NCBI RefSeq assembly: GCF_017876405.1
Contig: NZ_JAGINW010000001.1
Span: forward strand, 11,731,203 to 11,795,202
DNA: 64,000 bases
DNA from: Kibdelosporangium banguiense
GTDB taxonomy: Bacteria > Actinomycetota > Actinomycetes > Mycobacteriales > Pseudonocardiaceae
Reading direction: 5' to 3'
Shown here in pieces: positions 7,842-15,595 of this stretch. The translations under genes and the position numbers were made by a program. How positions within the stretch are numbered: position 1 is the first letter of the stretch; every line of letters starts with the position of its first letter. Below the pieces are notes generated by a model. It had not been told where the DNA came from and ran no database searches. It saw only the letters and a program-made list of their open reading frames with translations.

Positions 7842-8825
7842 ATGCGGACACGTCCCTCAGCGATTCTGCTGGCCGCCGCCTTGGCCGCCGCGAGCGCGTG
7901 CAGTGCCAGTGAGGTTCCCGCGGCCGGTGGCACGGACAAAATCACCTATCTGACTTCGTTCAATACCTTCGGCAGGGACGCGTACGCCTACGTCGCGCTG
8001 GAGAAGGGTTACTTCAGTGAATCCCGGCTTGATGTCACGATCAATCCGGGCTCCGCGACGGTCGAGGTGCTCAAGCTGGTCGCGAGTGGCCGCGCGGACT
8101 TCGGGGTCGGTGATTTCACCGCCACGGTGATCACAGCCGCCAAGGAGAAGCTGCCGGTCACCACGGTTGCGATGGTGCACCAGAAGTCGCTGTCGGCGAT
8201 TGTCACGCTGGCTGACCGGCGCATCAGCAAGCCCGCCGACCTGGTCGGCAAGCGTATTGGCGATCAGCCGGGTTCCACCAATCAGGTGATGTTTCCCATT
8301 TACGCCAAGGCCGCCGGCATCGATCCGGCCAAGGTCGAGTTTGTGCCTGCCGCTCCCCCGGCTTTGCCTCAGCTGCTTGTGTCCGGGCAGGTTGACGGGA
8401 TCGGGCAGTTTGTTGTGGGCACGCCGCTGATCGAGAAGGCCGCGCAGGGACGGAAGGTGTCCGCGCTGCCGTACGGCGATCTGCTTCCCGATCTTTACGG
8501 CAACGCGCTCGTGACGTCGAAGGATCTGCCGGCCAGGAATCCGGATCTGGTCAAACGCTTCCGTGCCGCGCTGCTCAAGGGCCTGCAGTACTCCATCGAC
8601 CACCCTGAGGAGACCGGCGAGATCCTGCGCAAGCACCAGCCGACCCAGGACCCGGTCGTCGCCGCGGCGGAGGTCACTCTGATGGGACCGGCGGTGCGGC
8701 CGGCCGGCGGCCCGATCGGCAGCGTCGACGAACTGCGGGTGCAGAAGACGATCCAGTTGCTGACCGAGGCGAACGCGATCCCGGAGGGGTCGATCGCGAC
8801 CAAGGACATCGTGGCCGGCTCATGA
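7842..8825 (+). CDS. ABC transporter substrate-binding lipoprotein (NMT1/SsuA-like)
   Basis: The ATG at 7842 follows GGGGGAGAG and gives 327 residues. A signal peptide ends in a lipobox-like AASAC, so the mature protein is probably a lipid-anchored binding protein. The body carries the NMT1/THI5/SsuA pattern: YVALEKGYF near the N-terminus, ASGRADFGVGDF, then a second lobe with VGKRIGDQPGS. Relatives bind sulfonates, nitrate, pyrimidine precursors or riboflavin; the ligand cannot be read from sequence. The stop overlaps the start of the ATPase gene by ATGA, so this is the first gene of a coupled three-gene operon. Confidence 0.88.
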   Translation: MRTRPSAILLAAALAAASACSASEVPAAGGTDKITYLTSFNTFGRDAYAYVALEKGYFSESRLDVTINPGSATVEVLKLVASGRADFGVGDFTATVITAAKEKLPVTTVAMVHQKSLSAIVTLADRRISKPADLVGKRIGDQPGSTNQVMFPIYAKAAGIDPAKVEFVPAAPPALPQLLVSGQVDGIGQFVVGTPLIEKAAQGRKVSALPYGDLLPDLYGNALVTSKDLPARNPDLVKRFRAALLKGLQYSIDHPEETGEILRKHQPTQDPVVAAAEVTLMGPAVRPAGGPIGSVDELRVQKTIQLLTEANAIPEGSIATKDIVAGS

Positions 8826-9574
8826 TCGAGCTGCACGGCGTTTCGCACGTGTTCGACGCACGGTCGGGGCCGGTGCAGGCCTTGGACGGCGTCGATCTCA
8901 CGGTCCGCGCCAACGAGTTCGTGACGCTGATCGGCCGGTCTGGCTGCGGCAAGTCGACGCTGCTGAGGCTGATCGCCGGGCTGCTGCGGCCGACCTCGGG
9001 CACCGTCACGGTCGACGGCCGCCCTGTCACCGGACCCAGCCGGGATGTCTCGGTGATGTTCCAGCAGTCGGCGCTGATGCCGTGGCGTTCGGTGCTGGCC
9101 AACGTGATGCTGCCGGTGGAGATCTTCCGGCTCGACCGGCGTGAGTACACCGGCCGCGCGCACGATCTGCTGCGGATGGTGGGGCTTACCGGGTTCGAGA
9201 ACCGGCTGCCGCGCGAGCTGTCCGGCGGGATGCAGCAGCGCGTCTCGTTGTGCCGGTCGCTGATCCAGAGTCCCAAGGTGATGTTGATGGACGAGCCGTT
9301 CTCCGCGTTGGACGCGCTCACCCGGACCGAGCTTTCCGAAGAGCTGCAACGGGTTCAGATGGAACTCGCGACTACGATCGTGTTCGTCACGCATTCCATC
9401 GACGAGGCCGTCCTGTTGTCCGACCGGGTCGCGGTGCTCAGCCCGCGGCCGGGCCGGGTCACCGAGATCGTCGAGGTCGGCATTCCCAGGCCCCGGTCGC
9501 TGGGCCGGGGCGCCCACGCCGCCGATGTCGCTCGCATCAGCAACGAGCTGCACGACATGCTGGCGCCCGCGTGA
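8822..9574 (+). CDS. ABC transporter ATP-binding protein (SsuB/TauB-like)
   Basis: This 250-residue ATPase shows Walker A GRSGCGKST (about 38-46), Q-loop FQQSALMPWRSV, signature LSGGMQQR, Walker B VMLMDEPFSALD and switch VTHSIDEAV. The FQQ-LMPW form is typical of the nitrate/sulfonate/taurine importer class, matching the binding protein. The start overlaps the preceding stop and its own stop overlaps the permease start (GTGA), indicating translational coupling. Confidence 0.93.
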   Translation: MIELHGVSHVFDARSGPVQALDGVDLTVRANEFVTLIGRSGCGKSTLLRLIAGLLRPTSGTVTVDGRPVTGPSRDVSVMFQQSALMPWRSVLANVMLPVEIFRLDRREYTGRAHDLLRMVGLTGFENRLPRELSGGMQQRVSLCRSLIQSPKVMLMDEPFSALDALTRTELSEELQRVQMELATTIVFVTHSIDEAVLLSDRVAVLSPRPGRVTEIVEVGIPRPRSLGRGAHAADVARISNELHDMLAPA

Positions 9575-10320
9575 GCCGGGTGGGGCGGATTGTGCTGCCG
9601 CTGCTGGGTCTGGCGGCCGTCATCGGCCTGTGGTGGCTGGCCACGATCGTGTTCGGGATCGAGAAGTTCCTGCTGCCCAGCCCGAAAGACGTGTTCGACG
9701 CGTACGTGCTGCACCAGCGGTTCCTGCTCGACCAGGCATGGGTGACGCTCCTGGAGACCGTCCAGGGCTTCGCTTTGTCCATTGTGGTGGGTGTGCCGAT
9801 CGCGTTGCTGATCGTCTCTTCCCGGATCCTCGAGCGGATGATCTACCCGCTGCTGCTCGCGGTGAACGCCGTGCCCAAGATCGCCATCGCGCCGATCCTG
9901 CTGGTCTGGCTGGGATTCGGCACGCTGCCCAAGGTCATCATGGTGTTCCTGGTCTGTTTCTTCCCGATCGTGATCTCCACGGCCACCGGGATGAAGTCCA
10001 CTCCCACCGAACTGGTCGACCTGATGCGTTGCATGGACAGCTCCCGCAGCCAGGAGTTCTTCAAACTCCGGCTGCGGTACGCCATGCCGCAGGTGTTCGT
10101 CGGGCTGAAGGTGGCGATCTCGCTGGCCGTGATCGGTGCCGTGATCGGGGAGTTCGTCGGCGCCAAGGCTGGGCTCGGCTACGTCATCGTGCAGTCCGGG
10201 GCGAGTGTGGACACCGCACTGGCATTCGCGGCGATGACTCTGCTCGCAATCATGAGCATTGCTTTGTTCTACGGACTGGTATACCTCGAACGGGTGATTT
10301 TGCCTTGGTCTCAGGAGTGA
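9571..10320 (+). CDS. ABC transporter permease (SsuC/TauC-like)
   Basis: The GTG at 9571 overlaps the ATPase stop and gives a 249-residue membrane protein with about six segments. The BPD_transp_1 coupling loop is present (the region with LMRCMDSSRSQEFFKLRLRY and the following PQVFVGLK). Together with the two upstream genes it makes a complete importer of the NMT1/SsuABC class. Confidence 0.92.
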   Translation: MSRVGRIVLPLLGLAAVIGLWWLATIVFGIEKFLLPSPKDVFDAYVLHQRFLLDQAWVTLLETVQGFALSIVVGVPIALLIVSSRILERMIYPLLLAVNAVPKIAIAPILLVWLGFGTLPKVIMVFLVCFFPIVISTATGMKSTPTELVDLMRCMDSSRSQEFFKLRLRYAMPQVFVGLKVAISLAVIGAVIGEFVGAKAGLGYVIVQSGASVDTALAFAAMTLLAIMSIALFYGLVYLERVILPWSQE

Positions 10321-10330
10321 ATGTCAGTTC

Positions 10331-11110
10331 TCAGTAGGGTGGTGTGCCTGCGGCGAATTTGGCGAGCTTTGCCCGCAGCACGGCCTGCAGGTTCCACCAC
10401 AGGCCTGTCCCCAGCGAAACGCGTGCGACCCCGAGGGCGCCGAGCGCGGGCAGGTCCGGCCCGTGCGGCAGGTAGGCCACGTTCACCGCGGCCGGGCTGA
10501 TCGCGCCGACGAAGGATTCCAGCACGTCAGCCGACCGGACGAGGATCGGGTAGACACAGTCCGCACCCGCCGCCAGGTAGGCACGCGCCCGCTCGATCGC
10601 CTCGTCCAGGACCGCTCGGTGATCCTTGGCGGCGATGAACAGGTCGATCCGGGCGTTGATCACCAGATCCGGGTCGGCGGCCCGCAGGGCAGCGAGCCTG
10701 TCCGCTTGCACGACGATGTCCACCAGGCCGGTTCCGGCGTAGTCGGTGTCCTCGATGTTGCAGCCGGCCAGACCGGCCTCTGCCAGCCGATCGGCCAGTT
10801 CGCCGGCTGACAGGCCGTAGCCACCTTCAGCGTCCATCGTGACCGGTACGGACACCGTCCGGGTGATCCGCCTGATCGCGGCGAAGACCTCGTCCACCGG
10901 AGCACCCTGATGGTCGGCGTATCCGAGTGATTCGGCCACCGCACCGGAACTCGTTGCCACAACGGGGAATCCGGCTTCCTCCACCAGCAGGCCGGACGCC
11001 GCGTCCCAGGCGTTGGGCAGGATCAGCGGCCTGCCCGGGACGTGCAGGGACCGCAGGAGCGCCTTACCGGCCTTCAGGGCACCTGGTGAAGTGCCGATTC
11101 GCTGTGTCAT
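10331..11110 (-). CDS. Isocitrate lyase/PEP mutase superfamily protein
   Basis: This 259-residue TIM-barrel protein has the N-terminal LILPNAWDAASGLLVEEAG and the metal-site strand VPVTMDAEGGYG (about 90-101), followed by GCNIEDTDY. The KKCGH catalytic motif of true isocitrate lyases is absent, which places it with the PEP mutase/phosphonopyruvate hydrolase/oxaloacetate decarboxylase branch. Many such actinobacterial proteins have unknown substrates. It is convergent with the ABC operon (10 nt between stops), so is not part of it. Confidence 0.85.
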   Translation of the reverse strand: MTQRIGTSPGALKAGKALLRSLHVPGRPLILPNAWDAASGLLVEEAGFPVVATSSGAVAESLGYADHQGAPVDEVFAAIRRITRTVSVPVTMDAEGGYGLSAGELADRLAEAGLAGCNIEDTDYAGTGLVDIVVQADRLAALRAADPDLVINARIDLFIAAKDHRAVLDEAIERARAYLAAGADCVYPILVRSADVLESFVGAISPAAVNVAYLPHGPDLPALGALGVARVSLGTGLWWNLQAVLRAKLAKFAAGTPPY

Positions 11111-11239
11111 GGGTTGACGCTAACCGTGACTTGTCCACTCGCGAGGTCCAGTTTGACACTGTTTTCGTGGTCCAGTTGCGTTGCCGGACTGCCGCTGGTC
11201 TGCGACGATGCTGCTCCCACCCCCTTCGAGGAGCATCTG

Positions 11240-11653
11240 ATGGCGTCACGGCTCAACCCGTATCTCAACTTCCCCGGCACCGCCCGCGAAGCGATGACCT
11301 TCTACCAGGAGGTGCTGGGCGGGGACCTGGTCCTGAACACGTTCGAGGGATTCACTCCGGAGCCCACCCCGTTCGACAAGAACATCATGCACGCCCAGTT
11401 GGACACCTCCAGCGGCTACACGCTGATGGGGTCCGACGGCCCTCCCGGCGGGGAAGTCAAGCCCGGCAACAACTTCTCCGTCAGCATCAGCGGTGACGAC
11501 GCTGAGGAACTGCGCGGCTACTTCACCAGGTTGAGTGAAGGTGGCACCGTGAACGTGCCGCTGGAGAAGCAGGCGTGGGGCGACGAGTTCGGCTCGTTCA
11601 CCGACAGGTTCGGCATCGAGTGGATGGTCAACATCACGCAGCCGCAAGCCTGA
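11240..11653 (+). CDS. VOC family protein (PhnB/glyoxalase-like)
   Basis: The ATG at 11240 follows GAGGAG and gives 137 residues. SRLNPYLNFPGTAREAMTFYQEVLGG is the typical PhnB-type VOC opening (not quoted in full continuity beyond this fold), and the C-terminal FGSFTDRFGIEWMVN supplies the last metal-proximal acid. These small proteins act as metal-dependent isomerases, dioxygenases or binding proteins. A GC-rich hairpin followed by TTT (about 11668-11699) follows the stop. Confidence 0.85.
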   Translation: MASRLNPYLNFPGTAREAMTFYQEVLGGDLVLNTFEGFTPEPTPFDKNIMHAQLDTSSGYTLMGSDGPPGGEVKPGNNFSVSISGDDAEELRGYFTRLSEGGTVNVPLEKQAWGDEFGSFTDRFGIEWMVNITQPQA

Positions 11654-11667
11654 TCCGAACTCCGCCG

Positions 11668-11699
11668 ACCGCCTCCGGCAGCCGGCCGGGGGCGGTTTC
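11668..11699 (+). terminator. Probable terminator after the VOC gene
   Basis: ACCGCC and GGCGGT pair around a GC-rich loop and are followed by TTT, just after the VOC stop and before the end of the convergent DUF6221 gene. The stem is short. Confidence 0.4.
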
Positions 11700-12018
11700 A
11701 CATGGCCGGCCAGTGCTCCCGCCAGTCCGGGTGGGCGTTGTAGACCGACGCCACCAGCTCCAGGACATCCTTGTCCTGCATGACTTTCGCTTCAGTCCGC
11801 AGGAAAGCGACCTTGTCCGGGAACGGCACCGGGACCCGTTGCCCGGTGGCCTCCACCGGGCCGGCCACGGCGAGCAGGCCGGTACCGTCCTCCGTGTACA
11901 TGATCCGGATCCGGCCGTGCCGCTCGGCCTCGTCCAGATAGGGCAGTTCACCGGCGTTGAACCGCTGTTCGTCGTCGGCCAGCCGGGCGAGCACGAAGTC
12001 ACTCAGGTCATCGGTCAT
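11698..12018 (-). CDS. DUF6221 family protein
   Basis: This 106-residue protein reads MTDDLSDFVLARLADDEQ at the N-terminus and ends in SVYNAHPDWREHWPAM, the pattern of the small actinobacterial DUF6221 family. It is acidic, soluble and without catalytic motifs. The function is unknown. Its start is a clear ATG at 12018. Confidence 0.75.
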   Translation of the reverse strand: MTDDLSDFVLARLADDEQRFNAGELPYLDEAERHGRIRIMYTEDGTGLLAVAGPVEATGQRVPVPFPDKVAFLRTEAKVMQDKDVLELVASVYNAHPDWREHWPAM

Positions 12019-12112
12019 GCCCTGGGGTTAGCCGATTTCGGGTCGTGTCATACCTGGGTCTGACGTCCTGAGGCAGGATGTGCGGCGAATCATCCTGCGG
12101 CAGGCTGCGGAC

Positions 12113-12270
12113 ATGCGAAAACTCTGGTGTCTTGTCGTCGCCGTGCTTCTGCTGACCGCCGTTCCGGCCTCAGCCGGGACAGTCCTCGGCTTACCGGCTC
12201 CGACCGGCCGGTAAGCCGGTGGGCGTCAAGGAGCTGCACCTGGTGCAGACGGGCCGGCCCAGAGGTGCGC
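12113..12270 (+). pseudogene. Remnant of a secreted alpha/beta hydrolase (PAF-acetylhydrolase-like)
   Basis: The ATG at 12113 begins a 33-residue frame with a good signal peptide (MRKLWCLVVAVLLLTAVPA) and then LGLPAPTGR followed by a TAA. One base later, the next frame reads KPVGVKELHLVQTGRP. Joined, LPAPTGR-PVG-ELHLV is the start of mature lipases/PAF-acetylhydrolases in actinomycetes. Coding then ends and a convergent gene begins at 12272. This is therefore the shifted 5' stub of a deleted gene; the family call is from memory. Confidence 0.55.
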
Positions 12271-12271
12271 T

Positions 12272-12712
12272 TTATTCGGTGATCCTGTTCGCGGGCAGGG
12301 CGAACCTCCTGATCAGGTACGTCAGCGCAGTGCTGATCAACAACCAGACGATCGCCGCGGCCCCGTAGTTGAACAGCACTGCGGCCTTCGCCGAGTCAGG
12401 CGTGAACAGCCCGTCGAAACCGAGGGAAACCGCCGAGGAGAAACCCTCGACGAACGACGCCACACCGTTGGCGGGGTTCGCGTCCGCGAGTACGAGAACA
12501 ATCTGAATACCGAGTATCACCGCGAAGAAAGCACAGACGAACGTGATGGCCGTGCACACCATCCGCACCGTACGCACCCGTTTGGCCTGACTGTGCGCAG
12601 TCTCCTGCTCAGGCTGTACGACCGGCTGCTGCTGCGGTGGCGGTTGTGTGTAGGCCGGATCCTGGTTCGGTAACGCCCTGGTCCGCTGCGGATCGGGTTC
12701 CGGATAGTTCAT
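12272..12712 (-). CDS. Small membrane protein with Pro/Gln-rich N-terminus
   Basis: I take the ATG at 12712 (MNYPEPDPQRTRALPN), giving 146 residues; a GTG at 12736 is the alternative start. The first 45 residues are hydrophilic and Pro/Gln-rich. Two membrane segments follow (about 52-77 and 117-136), with a loop between them containing FVEGFSSAVSLGFDGLF. The loop and spacing resemble proteins with a YggT-like pair of segments, but I do not assign a family. It sits downstream of HxlR on the same strand with a 96-nt gap. Confidence 0.7.
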   Translation of the reverse strand: MNYPEPDPQRTRALPNQDPAYTQPPPQQQPVVQPEQETAHSQAKRVRTVRMVCTAITFVCAFFAVILGIQIVLVLADANPANGVASFVEGFSSAVSLGFDGLFTPDSAKAAVLFNYGAAAIVWLLISTALTYLIRRFALPANRITE

Positions 12713-12808
12713 AGCTCGATGGTCGCACCCGGCCACCCGGCCCGCTCAACAGAAACCGTACGTTTTCAGGCCCGCGCAACGGGTATCCCGTTTGTTGTGT
12801 GCCGCCTA

Positions 12809-13282
12809 TCAGGCCTCTTCTTCGCGGAATGCCGGGCCAGGCTCCGGGGTCACCGTTTCCATCGTGATCTCGCCGCCGCACTGCCGGCAGGCCACATAGG
12901 ACTCGGCGATCTCGCCGCAGTCGATGTGCCGCAACAGAAGTGGCGGGCCGTCCGGTCCGGCCAGGTACTTGTCGCCCCATCGCATCAGCACGACGATGGC
13001 CGAGAACAGTTCCCGGCCGGCCTGGGTCAGCCGGTATTCGTGCCGGTCCGGGTCGGTCGCGTACCGCACGCGGTCGAGCAGGCCCGCGTCGACGAGTGTC
13101 CGCAACCTGGCCGACAAGGTCGGCCTCGGGATCGAGAGATTGCGCGCGAACTCCGCGTACCTGCGGACCCCGAAGTAGGTCTCCCGCAGGATCAGCAGGC
13201 TCCAGCGCTCTCCTACCAGTGCCACAGCACGGCCCACAGAATCAGCCTCGAAGCGGTATTTGACGTCCTTGGCCGACAGCAT
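12809..13282 (-). CDS. HxlR family transcriptional regulator
   Basis: This 157-residue protein has an HxlR winged helix at about 15-105 (VALVGERWSLLILRETYFG, RPTLSARLRTLVDAGLLDR). A C-terminal zinc-ribbon-like tail follows with CGEIAESYVACRQCGG, where CxxCGG could bind a metal. HxlR proteins are dimeric repressors or activators of redox-stress or catabolic genes. The ATG at 13282 is preceded in frame by a GTG, so the start could be one codon earlier. It is the third gene of a probable operon with the F420 oxidoreductase (22 nt apart) and the flavoenzyme. Confidence 0.85.
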   Translation of the reverse strand: MLSAKDVKYRFEADSVGRAVALVGERWSLLILRETYFGVRRYAEFARNLSIPRPTLSARLRTLVDAGLLDRVRYATDPDRHEYRLTQAGRELFSAIVVLMRWGDKYLAGPDGPPLLLRHIDCGEIAESYVACRQCGGEITMETVTPEPGPAFREEEA

Positions 13283-13304
13283 CACAGGTCCAGAGCACTA
13301 CTGG

Positions 13305-14279
13305 TCACAGGTTCATCTCCTTGGCGACGGCGCTGAGCAAACAGTGGCCCGCGGGATCTTCCGCGGTACTGGGGACAAGCGCGACGTGGTCGGCGCCCGC
13401 GCGATGGTAGGCCTCGACGCGACTGGCGATCTGCTCGGCCGACCCGATCATGCACACCCGCGCGAGCAGTTCAGGCGGCAGATCACGGGCCAAGTCCGCG
13501 TAGCAGGCGCCGGATCGGGCCCGGCGCACGAGTTCGCCGTAGCCGAGCTCGGTGAACATCTCGCCGTAGCCGGGCTGCTTCAGGTACACCACAAGCTGTC
13601 TGGCCAACTGGTGGATACTCGCCGGGCCCGGGTCGAGCGCGGCCGACACCCAGACCGCGATCCTCGGCGGGGTCCGGCCGGCCGCTTTCGCGTGCGCGTA
13701 GACCGTTTCGCGGACTCGCGCGACGAGCCCAGGCGTGACGATGTTGAGGACGATCTCGTCGGCTTCCTCAGCGGCGACCTTGGTCATCTCCGGACCGAAC
13801 GCCGCGACTGTGACCGAACGATTCGGCAACGCGTGCCGCAACCGGAAACCGCGTGTACGGACTTCCTTGCCCGCATAGTCAGCCCGGCCGTCCTCCAGGA
13901 TCGTGCGCAGAACCTGCACGGACTCCCGCATCTTGACCGCGGACTTACCCCATGGGCGGTCATGCCAGTCGTGGACGATCGTCGGGCTGGACGCGCCGAG
14001 CGCCACATCCACCCGGCTGCCGGTCAGTCGCTCCACGGACGACAACCCAAGCGCCATACCGACAGGGGTACGCACGCCGACGGCCAACGGCCCCACCCGA
14101 AGGCGGATCTGGCTGGTGTGCGACCCGATCGCGGTCGCCAGGGAGAACGCGTCGAACGTCACCATCTCGCCGACCCACAGCGTCGAATAGCCCAGCCGGT
14201 CGGCGGTCACCGCGATGTCCAGTGCCTCGGTGTCCGGCCGGTCCAGCCAGAAAGGTATTGCCACTCCGATCTCGTTCAT
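13305..14279 (-). CDS. LLM-class F420-dependent oxidoreductase
   Basis: This 324-residue protein is of bacterial-luciferase-like type: DRLGYSTLWVGEM near 27-39, GPLAVGVRTPVGMALGLSSVERL, and ALGASSPTIVHDWH in the cofactor region. It ends with ARVCMIGSAEQIASRVEAYHRAGADHV, the usual C-terminus of F420-dependent LLM enzymes. These use reduced F420 or FMN to oxidise or reduce small molecules; the substrate is unknown. Its start overlaps the stop of the acyl-CoA-dehydrogenase-like gene by ATGA, so the two are translationally coupled and may act on the same compound. Confidence 0.85.
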   Translation of the reverse strand: MNEIGVAIPFWLDRPDTEALDIAVTADRLGYSTLWVGEMVTFDAFSLATAIGSHTSQIRLRVGPLAVGVRTPVGMALGLSSVERLTGSRVDVALGASSPTIVHDWHDRPWGKSAVKMRESVQVLRTILEDGRADYAGKEVRTRGFRLRHALPNRSVTVAAFGPEMTKVAAEEADEIVLNIVTPGLVARVRETVYAHAKAAGRTPPRIAVWVSAALDPGPASIHQLARQLVVYLKQPGYGEMFTELGYGELVRRARSGACYADLARDLPPELLARVCMIGSAEQIASRVEAYHRAGADHVALVPSTAEDPAGHCLLSAVAKEMNL

Positions 14280-15421
14280 AGCTGCCCTGTCTGCGCGGGC
14301 TGTCCCAGCAGTAGCCTGCCGGGCAGCTCGTAACTGGCTTGGTTGACCTGGAAGTGCGCGGTCGCGGTGTGTGCGTCGCGGAACCGGCGCTCAAGCGGGG
14401 AACCCTGGTAGATCGTGGCACCGCCACCAAGGTCGTACATCGCCGCTGTGACTTTCGCGGACGTGCGCACCACGTGCGTCGCCGCCAGACGGATGCCGGC
14501 CTTGAGGTCGTCAGTGGCTTGATCAGCCTGCCACGCATCGTCGATGGATTGGTACATCAGCAAACGCGCCGCCCGGAGCGCGGCTTCGGACTCCGCGACA
14601 ACCGCCTGCGTGTGGGAACGCTCGGCAAGAGTGCGGCTCGACCCCAGGGATTTCCTGCCCGCGGCGAGTTCCACCAGATCGTCGATCGCTCCCCTGGCAT
14701 TGCCCAGCGCGGCGGCCGCGATCGACAGCGCGAAGTAACCGAACAACGGAAAACGGTGCAGTCGCGTGGCTTGTGCCGGCGGGCCGTCCACAACAGAGAA
14801 CACGCGATGGTCCGGGACGAACAACTCGTTCGCGACACAGTCATGGCTTCCGGTGCCACGCAAGCCGTTGGTGTGCCACGTGTCGAGGACTTCCAGATCG
14901 GCCTTGGGCAGCGCGGCCACCCTCAGCTGCCTGTCCAGCACGAAACCTGCGAAAAGCCAGTCGGCGTGGGGAATCCCGCTGCAGAACGCCCATTGCCCGG
15001 ACAGCACGACCCCGCCGTCCACCTGGCGGCCCCGGCCTTTCGGGGCCCAGACACCCGCTGCCACCGTCGTCGGGTCACCGAACACTTCCTCAGCGCATTG
15101 CCTTGGCGCGTAAGCGGAAAGCAGGCTGCTGGTGACCGCGATCGATACGCACCAACCAGCCGACGCGTCGCCACGGGCAACCGCTTCCGCCGTTTCCAGG
15201 CTGACCGCCGGTGGCGCCTCGGGCCCACCGAGATGCCGCGGCACGCCCGAGCGCAGCAACTGCGCCTTCGCGAGCTTGTCCACCAGTTCTACCGGCAACG
15301 CCCGCCGCTGCTCGGTGGTCGCGGCCAGCCTCCTTGCCAGCTCGGCACTTTCCCGGGCGGCGTGGTGCAGGCTCTCGAACTCGCCGGGCGCGGTCGTGCG
15401 CTGGATCACCGAATCGAGCAC
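14276..15421 (-). CDS. Acyl-CoA-dehydrogenase-fold flavin monooxygenase-like protein
   Basis: I chose the GTG at 15421 behind GGAGGGG, giving 381 residues, the normal family length; the frame is open upstream without a better start. The fold is shown by the helical N-terminal domain (LPVELVDKLAKAQLLRSGVP), DASAGWCVSIAVTSS, FCSGIPHADW and LRGTGSHDCVANELFVPD in the beta domain, and a C-terminal helical domain ending GGGATIYQGSPLERRFRD. This pattern fits the FMN/FAD monooxygenase branch (HsaA/DszC-like) more than true fatty acyl-CoA dehydrogenases, because the usual catalytic Glu region is not evident. It is first in the operon with the F420 oxidoreductase and HxlR. Confidence 0.82.
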   Translation of the reverse strand: MLDSVIQRTTAPGEFESLHHAARESAELARRLAATTEQRRALPVELVDKLAKAQLLRSGVPRHLGGPEAPPAVSLETAEAVARGDASAGWCVSIAVTSSLLSAYAPRQCAEEVFGDPTTVAAGVWAPKGRGRQVDGGVVLSGQWAFCSGIPHADWLFAGFVLDRQLRVAALPKADLEVLDTWHTNGLRGTGSHDCVANELFVPDHRVFSVVDGPPAQATRLHRFPLFGYFALSIAAAALGNARGAIDDLVELAAGRKSLGSSRTLAERSHTQAVVAESEAALRAARLLMYQSIDDAWQADQATDDLKAGIRLAATHVVRTSAKVTAAMYDLGGGATIYQGSPLERRFRDAHTATAHFQVNQASYELPGRLLLGQPAQTGQL

Positions 15422-15528
15422 AACCCCTCCCAGTCGGTTCAGATGCGTTACCGGTTCAGTATCTTTACCGGACACTCCGCCGTCAAGCCGACAGGTCAGC
15501 GGGCCGCCGTCGACTGGGTCACAGTTCG

Positions 15529-15581
15529 CAAAAAAGGCAAAAGCGGCTGCCCGGACCCAAGGGGGAGGTCCGGGCAGCCGC
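15529..15581 (-). terminator. Strong intrinsic terminator of the sugar-dehydrogenase gene
   Basis: A perfect 15-bp GC stem (15543-15557 with 15567-15581, 9-nt loop) is followed on the minus strand by TTTT-GCC-TTTTTT. It lies 15 nt past the stop of the large secreted gene at 15596. Confidence 0.9.
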
Positions 15582-15595
15582 ATGACACCGGCTGG

